53,323 nucleotides of DNA from JAGOMX01 sp041738135 (GTDB lineage Bacteria; Pseudomonadota; Alphaproteobacteria; JAGOMX01). The stretch spans positions 1-53,323 of the forward strand of contig JBGSQK010000030.1 of the NCBI GenBank assembly GCA_041738135.1. Direction: 5' to 3'. Within the stretch, counting starts at the first letter, position 1, and the number at the start of each line of letters is the position of its first letter. Of the stretch, positions 24,802 through 33,761 are shown in pieces. The notes under the pieces were generated by a model, which ran no database searches, was not told where the DNA came from, and saw only the letters and a program-made list of their open reading frames with translations. The position numbers and the translations under genes are program-made.

Positions 24802-27800
24802 ATGAAACTCACAGATGTTTGCATATCACGTCCGGTTCTCTCAACGGTTTTATCCATGCTGTTGGTTATCGTTGGATTGGTCGGTTTTGGCAGGCTACAG
24901 GTTCGTCAGTTACCCAAAATGGACACGCCTATTATCAGCGTTCGAACCACTTTTGAGGGCTCCAGCCCAGATATTATTGAATCTCTCATTACGACGCCCC
25001 TTGAAAAGGTACTACTTGGTATCAACGGCATTGATACCATTACGTCAGAAAGCGGTAATGGCGAGAGTAAAATTACCATGGTGTTTAAAGTTAACCGCGA
25101 CATTGAAGATGCGGCTAACGATGTGCGTGATAAGGTGAACCGCGTACGTGCCACGTTTCCATCAGATGTAGCTAACCCTGAAATCCGTAAATCTGATGCC
25201 GATGCGGTCCCCATGATGAACCTGGTTCTGTATGGGGATGATGTGGACATCAATAAAATCCATGACTATGCCAAAAATACACTGGATAACCAGATCAAAG
25301 TGGTTCCTGGAATAGCTGCTGTTGATATATATGGCGGCGGTGAGTTTAAGATGTATATACGTCTTGATCCGCTTAAAATGGCCAACCTTAAGATTTCACC
25401 AGAAGATGTGGCGAGGGCCATTAAGGACCAGACATTTGAAAAGCCTGCAGGATCTTTGATCACGGAAGAAAAGCAGATTGTGGTCACCACAAAAGCCTCT
25501 CTAAAGACTGCCGAGGAATTTAGCAATATTATCGTCGAAGAACGAGACGGTTATTTAATAAGAATAGCGGATCTGGCCACAGAAGTTAAATTTGATGCGG
25601 TGGAGAACCAGTTCAAAGTCAGATTTAATGGTCATGATGCAGTTTCTTTGTCTATAGTTCGGCAATCCACATCAAACGATCTGGACATCTCCCGTGCCAT
25701 CCGTAAGCTATTGCCTCAATTGCAACGTGAGCTACCGCGAGGTATGATTCTCGACATAGCCACGGACAAGTCTGTCTTCATCGAGCGTTCTATTCATGAG
25801 GTTTATGTAACCATTTTCTTGGCCACTTTGTTGGTTATTCTGGTTATTTTCTTCTTCTTGCGTTCATTCCGCGCCTCAATTATCCCCATTGTGACCATAC
25901 CGCTGTCACTCATAGGAACTTTTGCACTTCTCTATTTCTTTGGGTTTACCATCAATATCCTGACGCTTTTGGCTCTTGTTATGGCCATCGGTTTGGTGGT
26001 GGACGATGCTATCGTTATTCTCGAAAATATTTACCGTCACATTGAAGAGGGTATGGAGCCTTTTGCGGCTGCATATAAAGGGTCACAAGAAATTGGCAGT
26101 GCAATCGTTGCCATGACCATTACCCTAGCGGCCGTTTATCTACCCATTGCTTTGTCCACGGGCATTATCGGTAAAATCTTTACGGAGTTTGCCGTGACTC
26201 TGGCGGGTGCAGTATTATTGTCTGGATTTATCGCACTAACTCTTTCTCCCATGATGTGTGCTCGTTTTTTGCGTCCACATGCGGCTAAAGTAGATACCAC
26301 TGGCCAAACCGGCTTTATGGCTAACTATAGGAAGGTCGACCTTTGGATAGAAAACCTGCTCACCGAAGTTGATGATCGTTACTTCAACTCTCTCAAGCGT
26401 TTTTCAAGGTTATGGATTATCTTGTTAGGCATAGGCGTTGCTGCTTTAGGTGGTATCATTGCATGGAATATGAAGCAAGATATGTCTAGTCCCGAAGACC
26501 AAGGTACCATTTCTGCAAAAGCTTATCCTCCAAAAGGTGCCAGCCTAGAGTATATTAATAAATATATGATGCAGGCTGAAAAGATCATTTTGGATACACC
26601 TGAAGTGGATAGGCTACTCAGTATGATTCAGACCCGTGGTGATACGTCATTCCAGGGTGTGCTGATTCCCTGGGAAGATCGCAATCGCACATCCATGAAA
26701 ATTGCTGAATCCTTGCAGCCAAAGTTTGAGAATATTACGGGTCTATCTGTACAAGTAACAGGTGCTGGTCGTTCTATAACCGGTGGTGGTAAAGATGCGC
26801 CTGTGGATCTTGTGATCCAAACCACCAGATCCTATGAGGAATTAATCAAGGTATTCAGGAAGTTTGCTTCTGATCTGGCTAAATTACCTGGTATTGACGG
26901 TCCCAGCATCAGACAAACAAACATATTTGAAGAGCAAGAATATGCCATTAAGATCGACCGTGAAAAGGCATCTTCCTTAAATGTAGACGTTATTCGAGTT
27001 GGTGATATGCTCGGATCATTAATAGGTGGTCACGCAGTGGCCTACTTTAAAAAGGAAAGTATTCGTTATCCTGTGACTATTGAATTGGCCAAGGAATTCC
27101 GTAAAACCCGTGAAGACCTGTCGGGCTTGTTTATCAAGGCTAGCAAGGGCAACAAAAGGAACGAAGTTATTATGGTGCCTCTGGCTGAAATCGTTTCCGT
27201 GGAGAGGCAGTTATCGCCTCCAACCATTGGACACGTTGGAGGATTACGTGCGCTACAACTTTGGTCAGAGTTAGCTGAAGGTTATGGCTTGTCTGATGTA
27301 TTAATCCGGGCTAAAGATATGTCTTTAGAGACGTTACCTGAAGGATCCCGTATGGATTATGGTGGGGATAGTAAAAAGTTCTTCGAAGAGAGCGCGAACA
27401 TATTGTTCATTTTCCTCTACTCCATCGTATTCATCTATCTGGTACTATCGGCTCAATACGAAAGCTTCATAGACCCGTTGATCATTATGGTCAGCGTGCC
27501 GCTTTCATTGGTGGGTGGTATCTTAACCCTGTTGATTGCAGGTGGTGCCTTTAAAATGACTAAAGGCATGCCGGTGTTCGAAACGGGTACCTTGACCATT
27601 TACGCCAAAATTGGCCTTGTCACGTTGATAGGTCTCATTACCAAGCACGGTATCCTTATCGTCGAGTTCGCCAACGTACTGGTAGCAGAAGGCCAATCCC
27701 GTGTGGATGCGGTTTGTAATGCTGCACGCACACGTCTCCGTCCTATTCTGATGACCACATTCGCTATGGTTTTGGGAGCTATCCCTCTGGCTATAGCATC

Positions 27801-27981
27801 GGGTCCAGGCAGCGAATCACGCCAACAAATTGGTTGGGTTATAGTGGGAGGTATGGCCATCGGTACTCTCTTCACACTATACGTATTGCCAGCGGTTTAT
27901 GTGTATCTCACATCTGAGAACCTAAAGTCCTTAATTACATTGCGATTTTTGCGAAACAACGGCGTTCCGAAAAAAGCTTAA
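24802..27981 (+). CDS. RND efflux pump permease (AcrB/MexF-like)
   Basis: A 1059-residue proton-driven pump of the hydrophobe/amphiphile efflux class. Twelve membrane helices are arranged in two halves with two large periplasmic loops. The N-terminus ISRPVLSTVLSMLLVIVG and the helix 4 motif GLVVDDAIVILENIYRH, with the proton-relay aspartate pair, are diagnostic; the second half carries GLITKHGILIVEFAN. It follows the adaptor by six bases. No outer-membrane TolC-type gene is in the window, so the channel must be elsewhere. The substrate cannot be inferred. Confidence 0.95.
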   Translation: MKLTDVCISRPVLSTVLSMLLVIVGLVGFGRLQVRQLPKMDTPIISVRTTFEGSSPDIIESLITTPLEKVLLGINGIDTITSESGNGESKITMVFKVNRDIEDAANDVRDKVNRVRATFPSDVANPEIRKSDADAVPMMNLVLYGDDVDINKIHDYAKNTLDNQIKVVPGIAAVDIYGGGEFKMYIRLDPLKMANLKISPEDVARAIKDQTFEKPAGSLITEEKQIVVTTKASLKTAEEFSNIIVEERDGYLIRIADLATEVKFDAVENQFKVRFNGHDAVSLSIVRQSTSNDLDISRAIRKLLPQLQRELPRGMILDIATDKSVFIERSIHEVYVTIFLATLLVILVIFFFLRSFRASIIPIVTIPLSLIGTFALLYFFGFTINILTLLALVMAIGLVVDDAIVILENIYRHIEEGMEPFAAAYKGSQEIGSAIVAMTITLAAVYLPIALSTGIIGKIFTEFAVTLAGAVLLSGFIALTLSPMMCARFLRPHAAKVDTTGQTGFMANYRKVDLWIENLLTEVDDRYFNSLKRFSRLWIILLGIGVAALGGIIAWNMKQDMSSPEDQGTISAKAYPPKGASLEYINKYMMQAEKIILDTPEVDRLLSMIQTRGDTSFQGVLIPWEDRNRTSMKIAESLQPKFENITGLSVQVTGAGRSITGGGKDAPVDLVIQTTRSYEELIKVFRKFASDLAKLPGIDGPSIRQTNIFEEQEYAIKIDREKASSLNVDVIRVGDMLGSLIGGHAVAYFKKESIRYPVTIELAKEFRKTREDLSGLFIKASKGNKRNEVIMVPLAEIVSVERQLSPPTIGHVGGLRALQLWSELAEGYGLSDVLIRAKDMSLETLPEGSRMDYGGDSKKFFEESANILFIFLYSIVFIYLVLSAQYESFIDPLIIMVSVPLSLVGGILTLLIAGGAFKMTKGMPVFETGTLTIYAKIGLVTLIGLITKHGILIVEFANVLVAEGQSRVDAVCNAARTRLRPILMTTFAMVLGAIPLAIASGPGSESRQQIGWVIVGGMAIGTLFTLYVLPAVYVYLTSENLKSLITLRFLRNNGVPKKA

Positions 27982-27993
27982 GTCAGCTTTTTT
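27970..27993 (+). terminator. Possible terminator overlapping the RND permease stop codon
   Basis: AAAAAAGCT and AGCTTTTTT form a nine-base stem around TAAGTC, which contains the stop codon. The stem has few G-C pairs, so efficiency may be low. Confidence 0.45.
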
Positions 27994-28096
27994 GGGAGCG
28001 TCGGACATTAAAATGAATATACAACTGCCAGTTGCTTTTTCTACTGAATGCTTGTCATTCACTGGTTAAGGCGTTAATCTAGTACATTGAAAAATA

Positions 28097-28159
28097 AATT
28101 CTGCTACCTACCCTTGCCTCCCCGGCTCGGGGAGGCAAGGGTAGAATTGATGATTCGGC
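28097..28159. repeat. Palindromic repeat family A, copy 3 (short)
   Basis: AATTCTGCTACCTACCCTTGCC is followed by CCCCGGCTCGGGGAGGCAAGGGTAG and AATTGATGATTCGG. The outer AATTCTGC / AATTgATGATTCGG context matches copies 1 and 4, but the long core is missing, leaving a compact hairpin upstream of the ABC operon. Confidence 0.75.
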
Positions 28160-28190
28160 GTATTTGAATACAAAATTAGAGGTAATCATT

Positions 28191-28958
28191 ATGTTAAAAA
28201 AACTCTTCGGTCTATTGTTATGTCTTCCCCTTTTGCTCACAGGTTGCGGGGAAGAAGAAAAGAAAGCAGGCTCAAAACAGAAGTTGGTAATGGTCACATC
28301 TGCGGACTTCCCCCCATTTGAATATTTCAGTACGGGTGAAGGTGAATCCAAGATAGTTGGTCTTGATGTGGACATTGCAAACAGTATAGGTAAATTTCTT
28401 GGCTATGAGATTGAAATCCGTGATGTGGACTTTTCATCCATCATCCCCACTATCCAATCGGGACGTGCTGATTTTGCCATGGCGGGAATTACGCCAACTG
28501 AGGAACGTGCAAAGCAAGTAGCTATGTCTCAGCCATATTACTTTATGAACAATGTGATGGTGCACAGGATAGATAACGATTTTGTACGTCGGCATGACTA
28601 TGAAGGTGTCAGGGTTGCTGTCCTGCTGGGGTCGACTCAGGAACAGTTTGCAAAAACATGGGCGGCTCAACACGCAGGCGTAACAATAATTCCGCTCAAT
28701 AGAGTAGGTGATGCCATTCAAGAAGTATTGGCAGGACGTGCGGATGGCGTTATCCTGGATGAAACTCCAGCTCAAATGTTCGTTGATAAAAACACTCAGC
28801 AATTAACGATCCACAATTTAGAAGGTGAGAGTTTTGGCTCGTCCATTGTTTTTCCCAAAGATTCGAAGTTGGTCGCTGATTTTAATCGTGCATTGACCCA
28901 CCTGAATGAAACAGGAGCGCTGGACGAGATCATAAAAAAGTGGCTTTCTAAGCAATAG
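28191..28958 (+). CDS. Amino-acid ABC transporter substrate-binding lipoprotein
   Basis: A 255-residue solute-binding protein of family 3 (polar amino acids). The lipoprotein signal ends LLLTGCGEEE. The bilobed domain shows FPPFEYFS, GLDVDIANSIGKFLGYEIEIRDVDFSSIIPTIQSGRADFAMAGITPTEER and, in the second lobe, RVAVLLGSTQEQF and GRADGVILDETPA. The start is ATG 28191, preceded by GAGGT; an ATG nine codons upstream lacks a ribosome site. The first of three ABC genes; the amino acid is not specified by the sequence. Confidence 0.92.
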   Translation: MLKKLFGLLLCLPLLLTGCGEEEKKAGSKQKLVMVTSADFPPFEYFSTGEGESKIVGLDVDIANSIGKFLGYEIEIRDVDFSSIIPTIQSGRADFAMAGITPTEERAKQVAMSQPYYFMNNVMVHRIDNDFVRRHDYEGVRVAVLLGSTQEQFAKTWAAQHAGVTIIPLNRVGDAIQEVLAGRADGVILDETPAQMFVDKNTQQLTIHNLEGESFGSSIVFPKDSKLVADFNRALTHLNETGALDEIIKKWLSKQ

Positions 28959-28965
28959 GGTTATT

Positions 28966-29622
28966 ATGCTCAATTATAACGAATTTGTGACGGCCCTGCC
29001 ATTTATTGCTGGCGGGGCTTTGATCACACTGAAGTATACGATTCTGTCCGTATTTTTCGGTTTGATTCTTGGAACCCTTTTGGCATTAGCTAAAATGACC
29101 TCGTTTCCCCTTGTATCATGGCTTTCCAGCGCCTATACATCTTTGTTTCGAGGAACACCTCTGCTTGTGCAATTGATGCTCGTATATTATGCCATACCGG
29201 AATTCACCGGTTACAAGATATCCGCATTCGAAGCGGGTATCTTGGCCTTTTCATTGAATTCGGCTGCATATATATCCGAAATCATCCGTGCCGGCATTCA
29301 AGCAGTGGACAAAGGACAGATGGAAGCTGCTCTATCCTTGGGCATCAAATATCGCTTAACCATGCAGCATATTATTCTGCCACAAGCTATCAAGAACATT
29401 CTGCCCGCCTTGGTCAATGAGGTTATAAACCTACTTAAGGAATCCTCGTTGATTTCCGTTTTAGGCGAGGCAGATTTGTTGCGGCGAGCCAACATTGTGG
29501 CGGCAGAGAAGTTCATTTATTTTGAGCCCTTGATCATTGCGGCTCTGCTGTATTATTTAATGGTTATGGTTCTTGCTTGGTTTGCCAGCTTGCTTGAAAA
29601 AAGGATGCAGAGAAGTGATTAG
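28966..29622 (+). CDS. Amino-acid ABC transporter permease
   Basis: A 218-residue inner-membrane permease of the HisM/GlnP type. The N-terminal GALITLKYTILSVFFGLILGTLLALAKM and the EAA-type cytoplasmic loop (EAALSLGIKYRLTMQHIILPQAIKNILPAL) are diagnostic, the loop contacting the ATPase. About five helices are predicted. It lies seven bases after the binding-protein gene and overlaps the ATPase start. Confidence 0.94.
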   Translation: MLNYNEFVTALPFIAGGALITLKYTILSVFFGLILGTLLALAKMTSFPLVSWLSSAYTSLFRGTPLLVQLMLVYYAIPEFTGYKISAFEAGILAFSLNSAAYISEIIRAGIQAVDKGQMEAALSLGIKYRLTMQHIILPQAIKNILPALVNEVINLLKESSLISVLGEADLLRRANIVAAEKFIYFEPLIIAALLYYLMVMVLAWFASLLEKRMQRSD

Positions 29623-30337
29623 TATTGAAAAACTCTCAAAAACATTTGGCAATCACCAAGTGCTTAAGGATATTAATCTGGAAATACCCTTGGGTCAGGT
29701 TGTCGCTATTATTGGTCCTTCAGGTTCAGGCAAATCCACTTTGTTGCGATGTGTCAACCTGCTAGAAATCCCTACAGGTGGGAAGATCACGATCGAAAAT
29801 GAATGCATTACGGATCCTAAATGCAAAGTTTCCAGTTTGCGTGAGAAAGTGGGAATGGTGTTCCAGCATTTTCATTTATTCCCCCATATGACCGTAAAAG
29901 AAAACGTCATGTATGCGCCCATAAAAGTCAAAGGAATATCCCGCGAGGAAGCAGGCAAACATGCAGATGAATTACTCAAAAGCGTAGGTCTCGAAGATAA
30001 GGCTGACGCATATCCCTCAAAGCTATCTGGCGGGCAAAAGCAAAGAGCGGCCATTGCGCGAACCCTTGCCATGGAGCCAAAAGTCTTGCTTTTTGACGAA
30101 CCCACATCTGCCCTTGATCCTGAAATGGTCAAAGAGGTATTGGATGTAATAAAAAACCTTGCGCACACGGGGATCACCATGTTGGTTGTAACCCACGAAA
30201 TGGGATTTGCCCGGGAAGTAGCTGATAGGGTTTTGTTCCTAGACGAAGGCCAAATCGTAGAAGACGGTCTGCCTCTCAATTTCTTTACCCAACCGAAATC
30301 CACGCGGGCCAAACAATTCTTAGAAAAGGTATTATAG
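29615..30337 (+). CDS. Amino-acid ABC transporter ATP-binding protein
   Basis: A 240-residue ATPase of the GlnQ/HisP type. Walker A is GPSGSGKST, the signature LSGGQKQR, Walker B VLLFDEPTSAL, and the switch histidine lies in VVTHEMGFA. The start is GTG 29615, which overlaps the permease stop and gives MISIEKLSKTFG; longer versions of the frame would read through the permease gene. Its stop overlaps the purU start. Confidence 0.95.
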   Translation: MISIEKLSKTFGNHQVLKDINLEIPLGQVVAIIGPSGSGKSTLLRCVNLLEIPTGGKITIENECITDPKCKVSSLREKVGMVFQHFHLFPHMTVKENVMYAPIKVKGISREEAGKHADELLKSVGLEDKADAYPSKLSGGQKQRAAIARTLAMEPKVLLFDEPTSALDPEMVKEVLDVIKNLAHTGITMLVVTHEMGFAREVADRVLFLDEGQIVEDGLPLNFFTQPKSTRAKQFLEKVL

Positions 30338-31170
30338 TGAGTCATATCGTATTAATTGAATGTACTGATGATAAGGGTCTAATCTCAAAAATTACCAGCG
30401 TCATATACAAGAATGATCTAAACATTGTAGCCAACTGGGAATTCGTTGATAGGCATCATGAACTGTTTTTCATGCGTACTGAAGTGGAAGGCGATATCAA
30501 CAAAAATAAGTTGATAGCAGATTTAAACCACTTGCTACCACAGGGCGCAACGGTTAGAGTCTCCTCGCAGGAACGCAAAAAAGTTATCATCCTGGCCACC
30601 AAAGAAGCCCATTGTATAGGCGATTTGTTGGTTCGTTGTTGGCATGGCGGTTTGGATGCGGACGTGGAAGCTGTTATCAGCAATCATAATATCCTTAAAG
30701 ATCTGGTTGATCGCTTCGACATTCCCTTTTATTTCCTCGCACACGAAGGAATAGACCGTGCTACCCACGAAGACCATGTGGCAAAGGTCATAGACCAGTA
30801 TCAACCTGACTATATAATTCTAGCCAAATACATGCGCATCCTGTCGGCTGAGTTTACCCAAAAATACCAAAATAAAATCATCAACATCCACCATTCGTTC
30901 CTACCGGCATTTATTGGCGCCAAGCCCTATCAACAGGCATACGACAGGGGCGTTAAAATTATTGGCGCCACAGCTCACTTCGTCAATTCAGACCTGGATG
31001 AAGGACCCATTATAGCGCAACATGTGATCCCCGTGGATCATGCTTACGGACCCGAAGACATGTCACGCGCCGGTCAAGATGTGGAAAAAGTAACCCTAGC
31101 GCAAGCCGTGCGTTTAGTGCTAGAAGATCGTGTATTCGTAAGTGGAAATCGTACCATAGTTTTTGAATAA
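30337..31170 (+). CDS. purU: Formyltetrahydrofolate deformylase
   Basis: A 277-residue enzyme that hydrolyses 10-formyl-THF to formate and THF, balancing one-carbon pools with glycine and methionine. An N-terminal ACT domain (IVLIECTDDKGLISKITSVIY) is followed by the formyltransferase-like domain with INIHHSFLPAFIGAKPYQQAY and the catalytic aspartate in NSDLDEGPII. The GTG start overlaps the ABC ATPase stop, so translation is probably coupled. Location between an amino-acid transporter and kbl fits glycine/one-carbon metabolism. Confidence 0.95.
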   Translation: MSHIVLIECTDDKGLISKITSVIYKNDLNIVANWEFVDRHHELFFMRTEVEGDINKNKLIADLNHLLPQGATVRVSSQERKKVIILATKEAHCIGDLLVRCWHGGLDADVEAVISNHNILKDLVDRFDIPFYFLAHEGIDRATHEDHVAKVIDQYQPDYIILAKYMRILSAEFTQKYQNKIINIHHSFLPAFIGAKPYQQAYDRGVKIIGATAHFVNSDLDEGPIIAQHVIPVDHAYGPEDMSRAGQDVEKVTLAQAVRLVLEDRVFVSGNRTIVFE

Positions 31171-31181
31171 AGGGATGTGCA

Positions 31182-32375
31182 ATGACGTTATCCTACAGCC
31201 AATTTCTAGATGATGAAATCATCAATCTTAAGGAAACCGGCTTATACAAACCCGAACGCGTCATCACCACACCGCAATCATCCCATGTGGGTGTGGTGGC
31301 ATCTGCCAGTGATGACGTCATTAACCTCTGTGCGAATAACTATCTAGGCCTTGCGGATCACCCCCATATCATTGCAGATGCACACGAAGCCTTGGATGAT
31401 TTTGGCTACGGCATGGCATCTGTGCGCTTTATCTGCGGCACGCAGCTACCTCACAAGCGTTTAGAAGAACGAATCAGCAGTTACCTGGGTCGTGAAGACA
31501 CAATCCTCTATTCCTCCTGTTACGCGGCCACATTAGGTCTTTTTGGCGCACTCATGGGCCCTGAAGACGCTATTATCAGCGATGCCCTTAATCATGCCTG
31601 TCTCATTGATGGCATTCGTTTGAGCAAGGCTGAACGCCATCTTTACGCTAACAGCAACATGGAAGAGCTAGAAGAAAAACTAAAACAAACCCAAAACGCC
31701 CGCTTTCGTCTGATCGCCACCGATGGCGTTTTTTCCATGGACGGTTATTTGGCTAAGCTCCCTGAAATTTGTGACTTGGCAGACAAGTATGATGCCATGG
31801 TCATGGTGGATGATTCCCATGCGGTAGGTGTGGTGGGGCCAAAAGGGAAGGGGACACCAGCGCATTTTGGAGTTGAAGACCGTGTACACATTCTTACAGG
31901 AACCTTAGGCAAAGCCTTAGGCGGCTCGGCAGGCGGATTTATTACCGCAAACCGATCTATCATTGAGTGGCTGCGACAAAAATCCCGTACTTACCTATTT
32001 TCCAATGCCCTGCCACCGGTTATCTGTGCTGGATCCATAAGGGCTATTGATTTATTAGAAGAAAGCGATCATTTGCTCGAAAAACTCAAACAAAACACCA
32101 TTTATTTCCGTCGTGAGATGGAAGCCTTGGGATTTAAATTACTACCTGGTTCACACCCTATCATTCCCGTAATGCTTGAAGATGCAAAGCTAGCTGGCAT
32201 CATGGCAGCACAATTGTTTGAAGAAGGTGTATTTGTTGTGGGATTTTCCTTCCCAGTGGTCCCCATGAACGAGGCTCGTATTAGAGTTCAAATCAGTGCC
32301 GCACACAGCAAAGAGGACTTGGAAAAAGCCGTCTTTGCTTTCGCATGTGTAGGACGTCGATTGCGGGTTATTTAA
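31182..32375 (+). CDS. kbl: Glycine C-acetyltransferase (2-amino-3-ketobutyrate CoA ligase)
   Basis: A 397-residue PLP enzyme of the alpha-oxoamine synthase family. It interconverts glycine plus acetyl-CoA and 2-amino-3-ketobutyrate. Landmarks are NNYLGLADHP, GMASVRFICGT, DGVFSMDGYLAKLPEI, VDDSHAVGVVGPKGKGTPAHFGVED and the PLP lysine Lys244 in TLGKALGGSAGGF. The motifs support Kbl over BioF or HemA. Threonine dehydrogenase (tdh), its usual partner, is absent here. The gene follows purU by 11 bases and converges on the next gene, overlapping it by eight bases. Confidence 0.93.
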   Translation: MTLSYSQFLDDEIINLKETGLYKPERVITTPQSSHVGVVASASDDVINLCANNYLGLADHPHIIADAHEALDDFGYGMASVRFICGTQLPHKRLEERISSYLGREDTILYSSCYAATLGLFGALMGPEDAIISDALNHACLIDGIRLSKAERHLYANSNMEELEEKLKQTQNARFRLIATDGVFSMDGYLAKLPEICDLADKYDAMVMVDDSHAVGVVGPKGKGTPAHFGVEDRVHILTGTLGKALGGSAGGFITANRSIIEWLRQKSRTYLFSNALPPVICAGSIRAIDLLEESDHLLEKLKQNTIYFRREMEALGFKLLPGSHPIIPVMLEDAKLAGIMAAQLFEEGVFVVGFSFPVVPMNEARIRVQISAAHSKEDLEKAVFAFACVGRRLRVI

Positions 32376-32793
32376 GTCGTCTGTGCTTAGCCTCTATTTG
32401 TAAGGCAATGAATATAGGCACAGCTGCCCCCCAGATGATCGAGGCTGCCCCACGTAAAACCAGTTCAGTATCCGTTCCGTAAATATCTCTCAGCCAAATA
32501 AGTGCCAGTGCATCCAGGGTTATGGCTGCAGCTGTGGCCAATCCCACAAAGTTAAGGGCCAGGTATGGAGGAACTTTACCAATTAGCATAGCAATTTTTA
32601 TAGCCACATAAGTTGCCACAAGAATTGCAAGGTAAACCAAAATTATATTGTTTCCATCATAGAATCCAGCTGCTCCTCCATGCTTGATGAACAAAACGCC
32701 GGCGTACCAAAGAATCCAACCAAAAAGTACGCTAATAATGAGCTGTCCGTAGGTGAGAGAATCTTGTCTCACATTGGAAGTATTCTTTGTCAT
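32368..32793 (-). CDS. Small four-helix membrane protein, unknown
   Basis: A 141-residue hydrophobic protein with four predicted membrane helices (LIISVLFGWILWYAGVLFI; IILVYLAILVATYVAIKIAMLI; PYLALNFVGLATAAAITLDALALIW; GAASIIWGAAVPIFIALQI) and a basic C-terminus (EAKHRRLK). The family is not recognised with confidence. Its 3' end overlaps kbl by eight bases in convergent orientation. A GGAGATAAC stretch precedes the ATG on its strand. Confidence 0.7.
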   Translation of the reverse strand: MTKNTSNVRQDSLTYGQLIISVLFGWILWYAGVLFIKHGGAAGFYDGNNIILVYLAILVATYVAIKIAMLIGKVPPYLALNFVGLATAAAITLDALALIWLRDIYGTDTELVLRGAASIIWGAAVPIFIALQIEAKHRRLK

Positions 32794-32978
32794 GCGTTAT
32801 CTCCAAAAATCAATGAAATATAGTATAATTGTATATTTACATTTGGAGCCCAGTCAATGTTTATTTATTTCTTAGCAAGAAACAGCATCCTATTTACTTT
32901 TCATTTACCATTCCCATTTATAATTTTTCAATGCCGCATTAATGGGGCATGTTTGTTAATCTATAAGGAGACGAATCT

Positions 32979-33644
32979 ATGTTTAGTCAATCACGTCAAG
33001 TTCCCACATCAAACTGTACTTACTCCACAAGTTTCATACCTCGCCATACAAGTGGTTTTGCAGGTTGGAACCCACAGCAGGGAATCGCAAACGTTTTGTT
33101 ACAAAACGAGTTGCTCAACAGAATTCAAAGCATCTGTGCCGCAGATTTTTATAATCAACGCCCCGTGCAATACCCTGTAAATGCTGGATTAGACTACAAT
33201 CATTCTTCTCCTTTCCACACTCAAGCTGTTGGTGGTCATTCAATAGATCAAAGCCCCTTAGCTCAAGCGCTTTTGCAAATGTTCGCACAGCCTTATGGTG
33301 GATTAAATACACCCGCTTCTCAAGCAAACACTTGCGGTCCTGTCTCATGCATCGACAATGACACCGAAGTTTGCTTTGAGTGCGATTGCCCAGGCTTAAC
33401 AGCTCGTGATCTGGATATTTGCATCGTGCAAAATGAGATTCATATTCGTTTGGTAACGGGCACAACACCAAAGTCCAATGGCAACCGTGCCTCAGGACGT
33501 TGCGTGCCGTTATTCAATCTCCCGCTTCCAAGTTTTTGTGATCCAAGCAAATGCTCAGCAAAAGTTGAACATGGTCGCTTGGCCATCACATGTCCCCGCA
33601 CGGCGGATTATGTTAAGAATATTACACGTGTAAAGGTTTGCTAA
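32979..33644 (+). CDS. Cysteine-rich Hsp20/alpha-crystallin-like protein
   Basis: A 221-residue protein. The C-terminal 100 residues follow the Hsp20 pattern: a first strand EVCFECDCPGLTARDLDICIVQNEIHIRL, then RCVPLFNLPLPSFCDPSKCSAKVEHGRLAITCPR, aligning with the usual ELPGV..EDI, the LP..VD turn and the NGVL..LPK strand. It contains 13 cysteines, most of them within this domain, which is abnormal for small heat-shock proteins. The N-terminal half is rich in Gln, Asn and Ser. AGGAG lies eight bases before the ATG. No signal peptide is seen. The cysteines might bind metal or form disulphides; this is not established. Confidence 0.75.
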   Translation: MFSQSRQVPTSNCTYSTSFIPRHTSGFAGWNPQQGIANVLLQNELLNRIQSICAADFYNQRPVQYPVNAGLDYNHSSPFHTQAVGGHSIDQSPLAQALLQMFAQPYGGLNTPASQANTCGPVSCIDNDTEVCFECDCPGLTARDLDICIVQNEIHIRLVTGTTPKSNGNRASGRCVPLFNLPLPSFCDPSKCSAKVEHGRLAITCPRTADYVKNITRVKVC

Positions 33645-33669
33645 TAATCACAAACCAATAAGAAATGTA

Positions 33670-33695
33670 GAGGGCGGTATATCCGCCCTTTTTTG
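33670..33695 (+). terminator. Rho-independent terminator after the Hsp20-like gene
   Basis: AGGGCGG and CCGCCCT form a perfect stem around TATAT, followed by a T run (TTTTTG). It lies 26 bases after the stop codon. Confidence 0.92.
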
Positions 33696-33761
33696 TTTTG
33701 AAATTTATCTAATATTAACAAAATATAAATATATTGTAATGTAATATAAAATATAGGCATT

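Noticed and set aside
28191..32375. Glycine riboswitch upstream of the ABC-purU-kbl operon
   Set aside because: The intergenic space holds only a short family A hairpin; no tandem aptamer-like structure is apparent.
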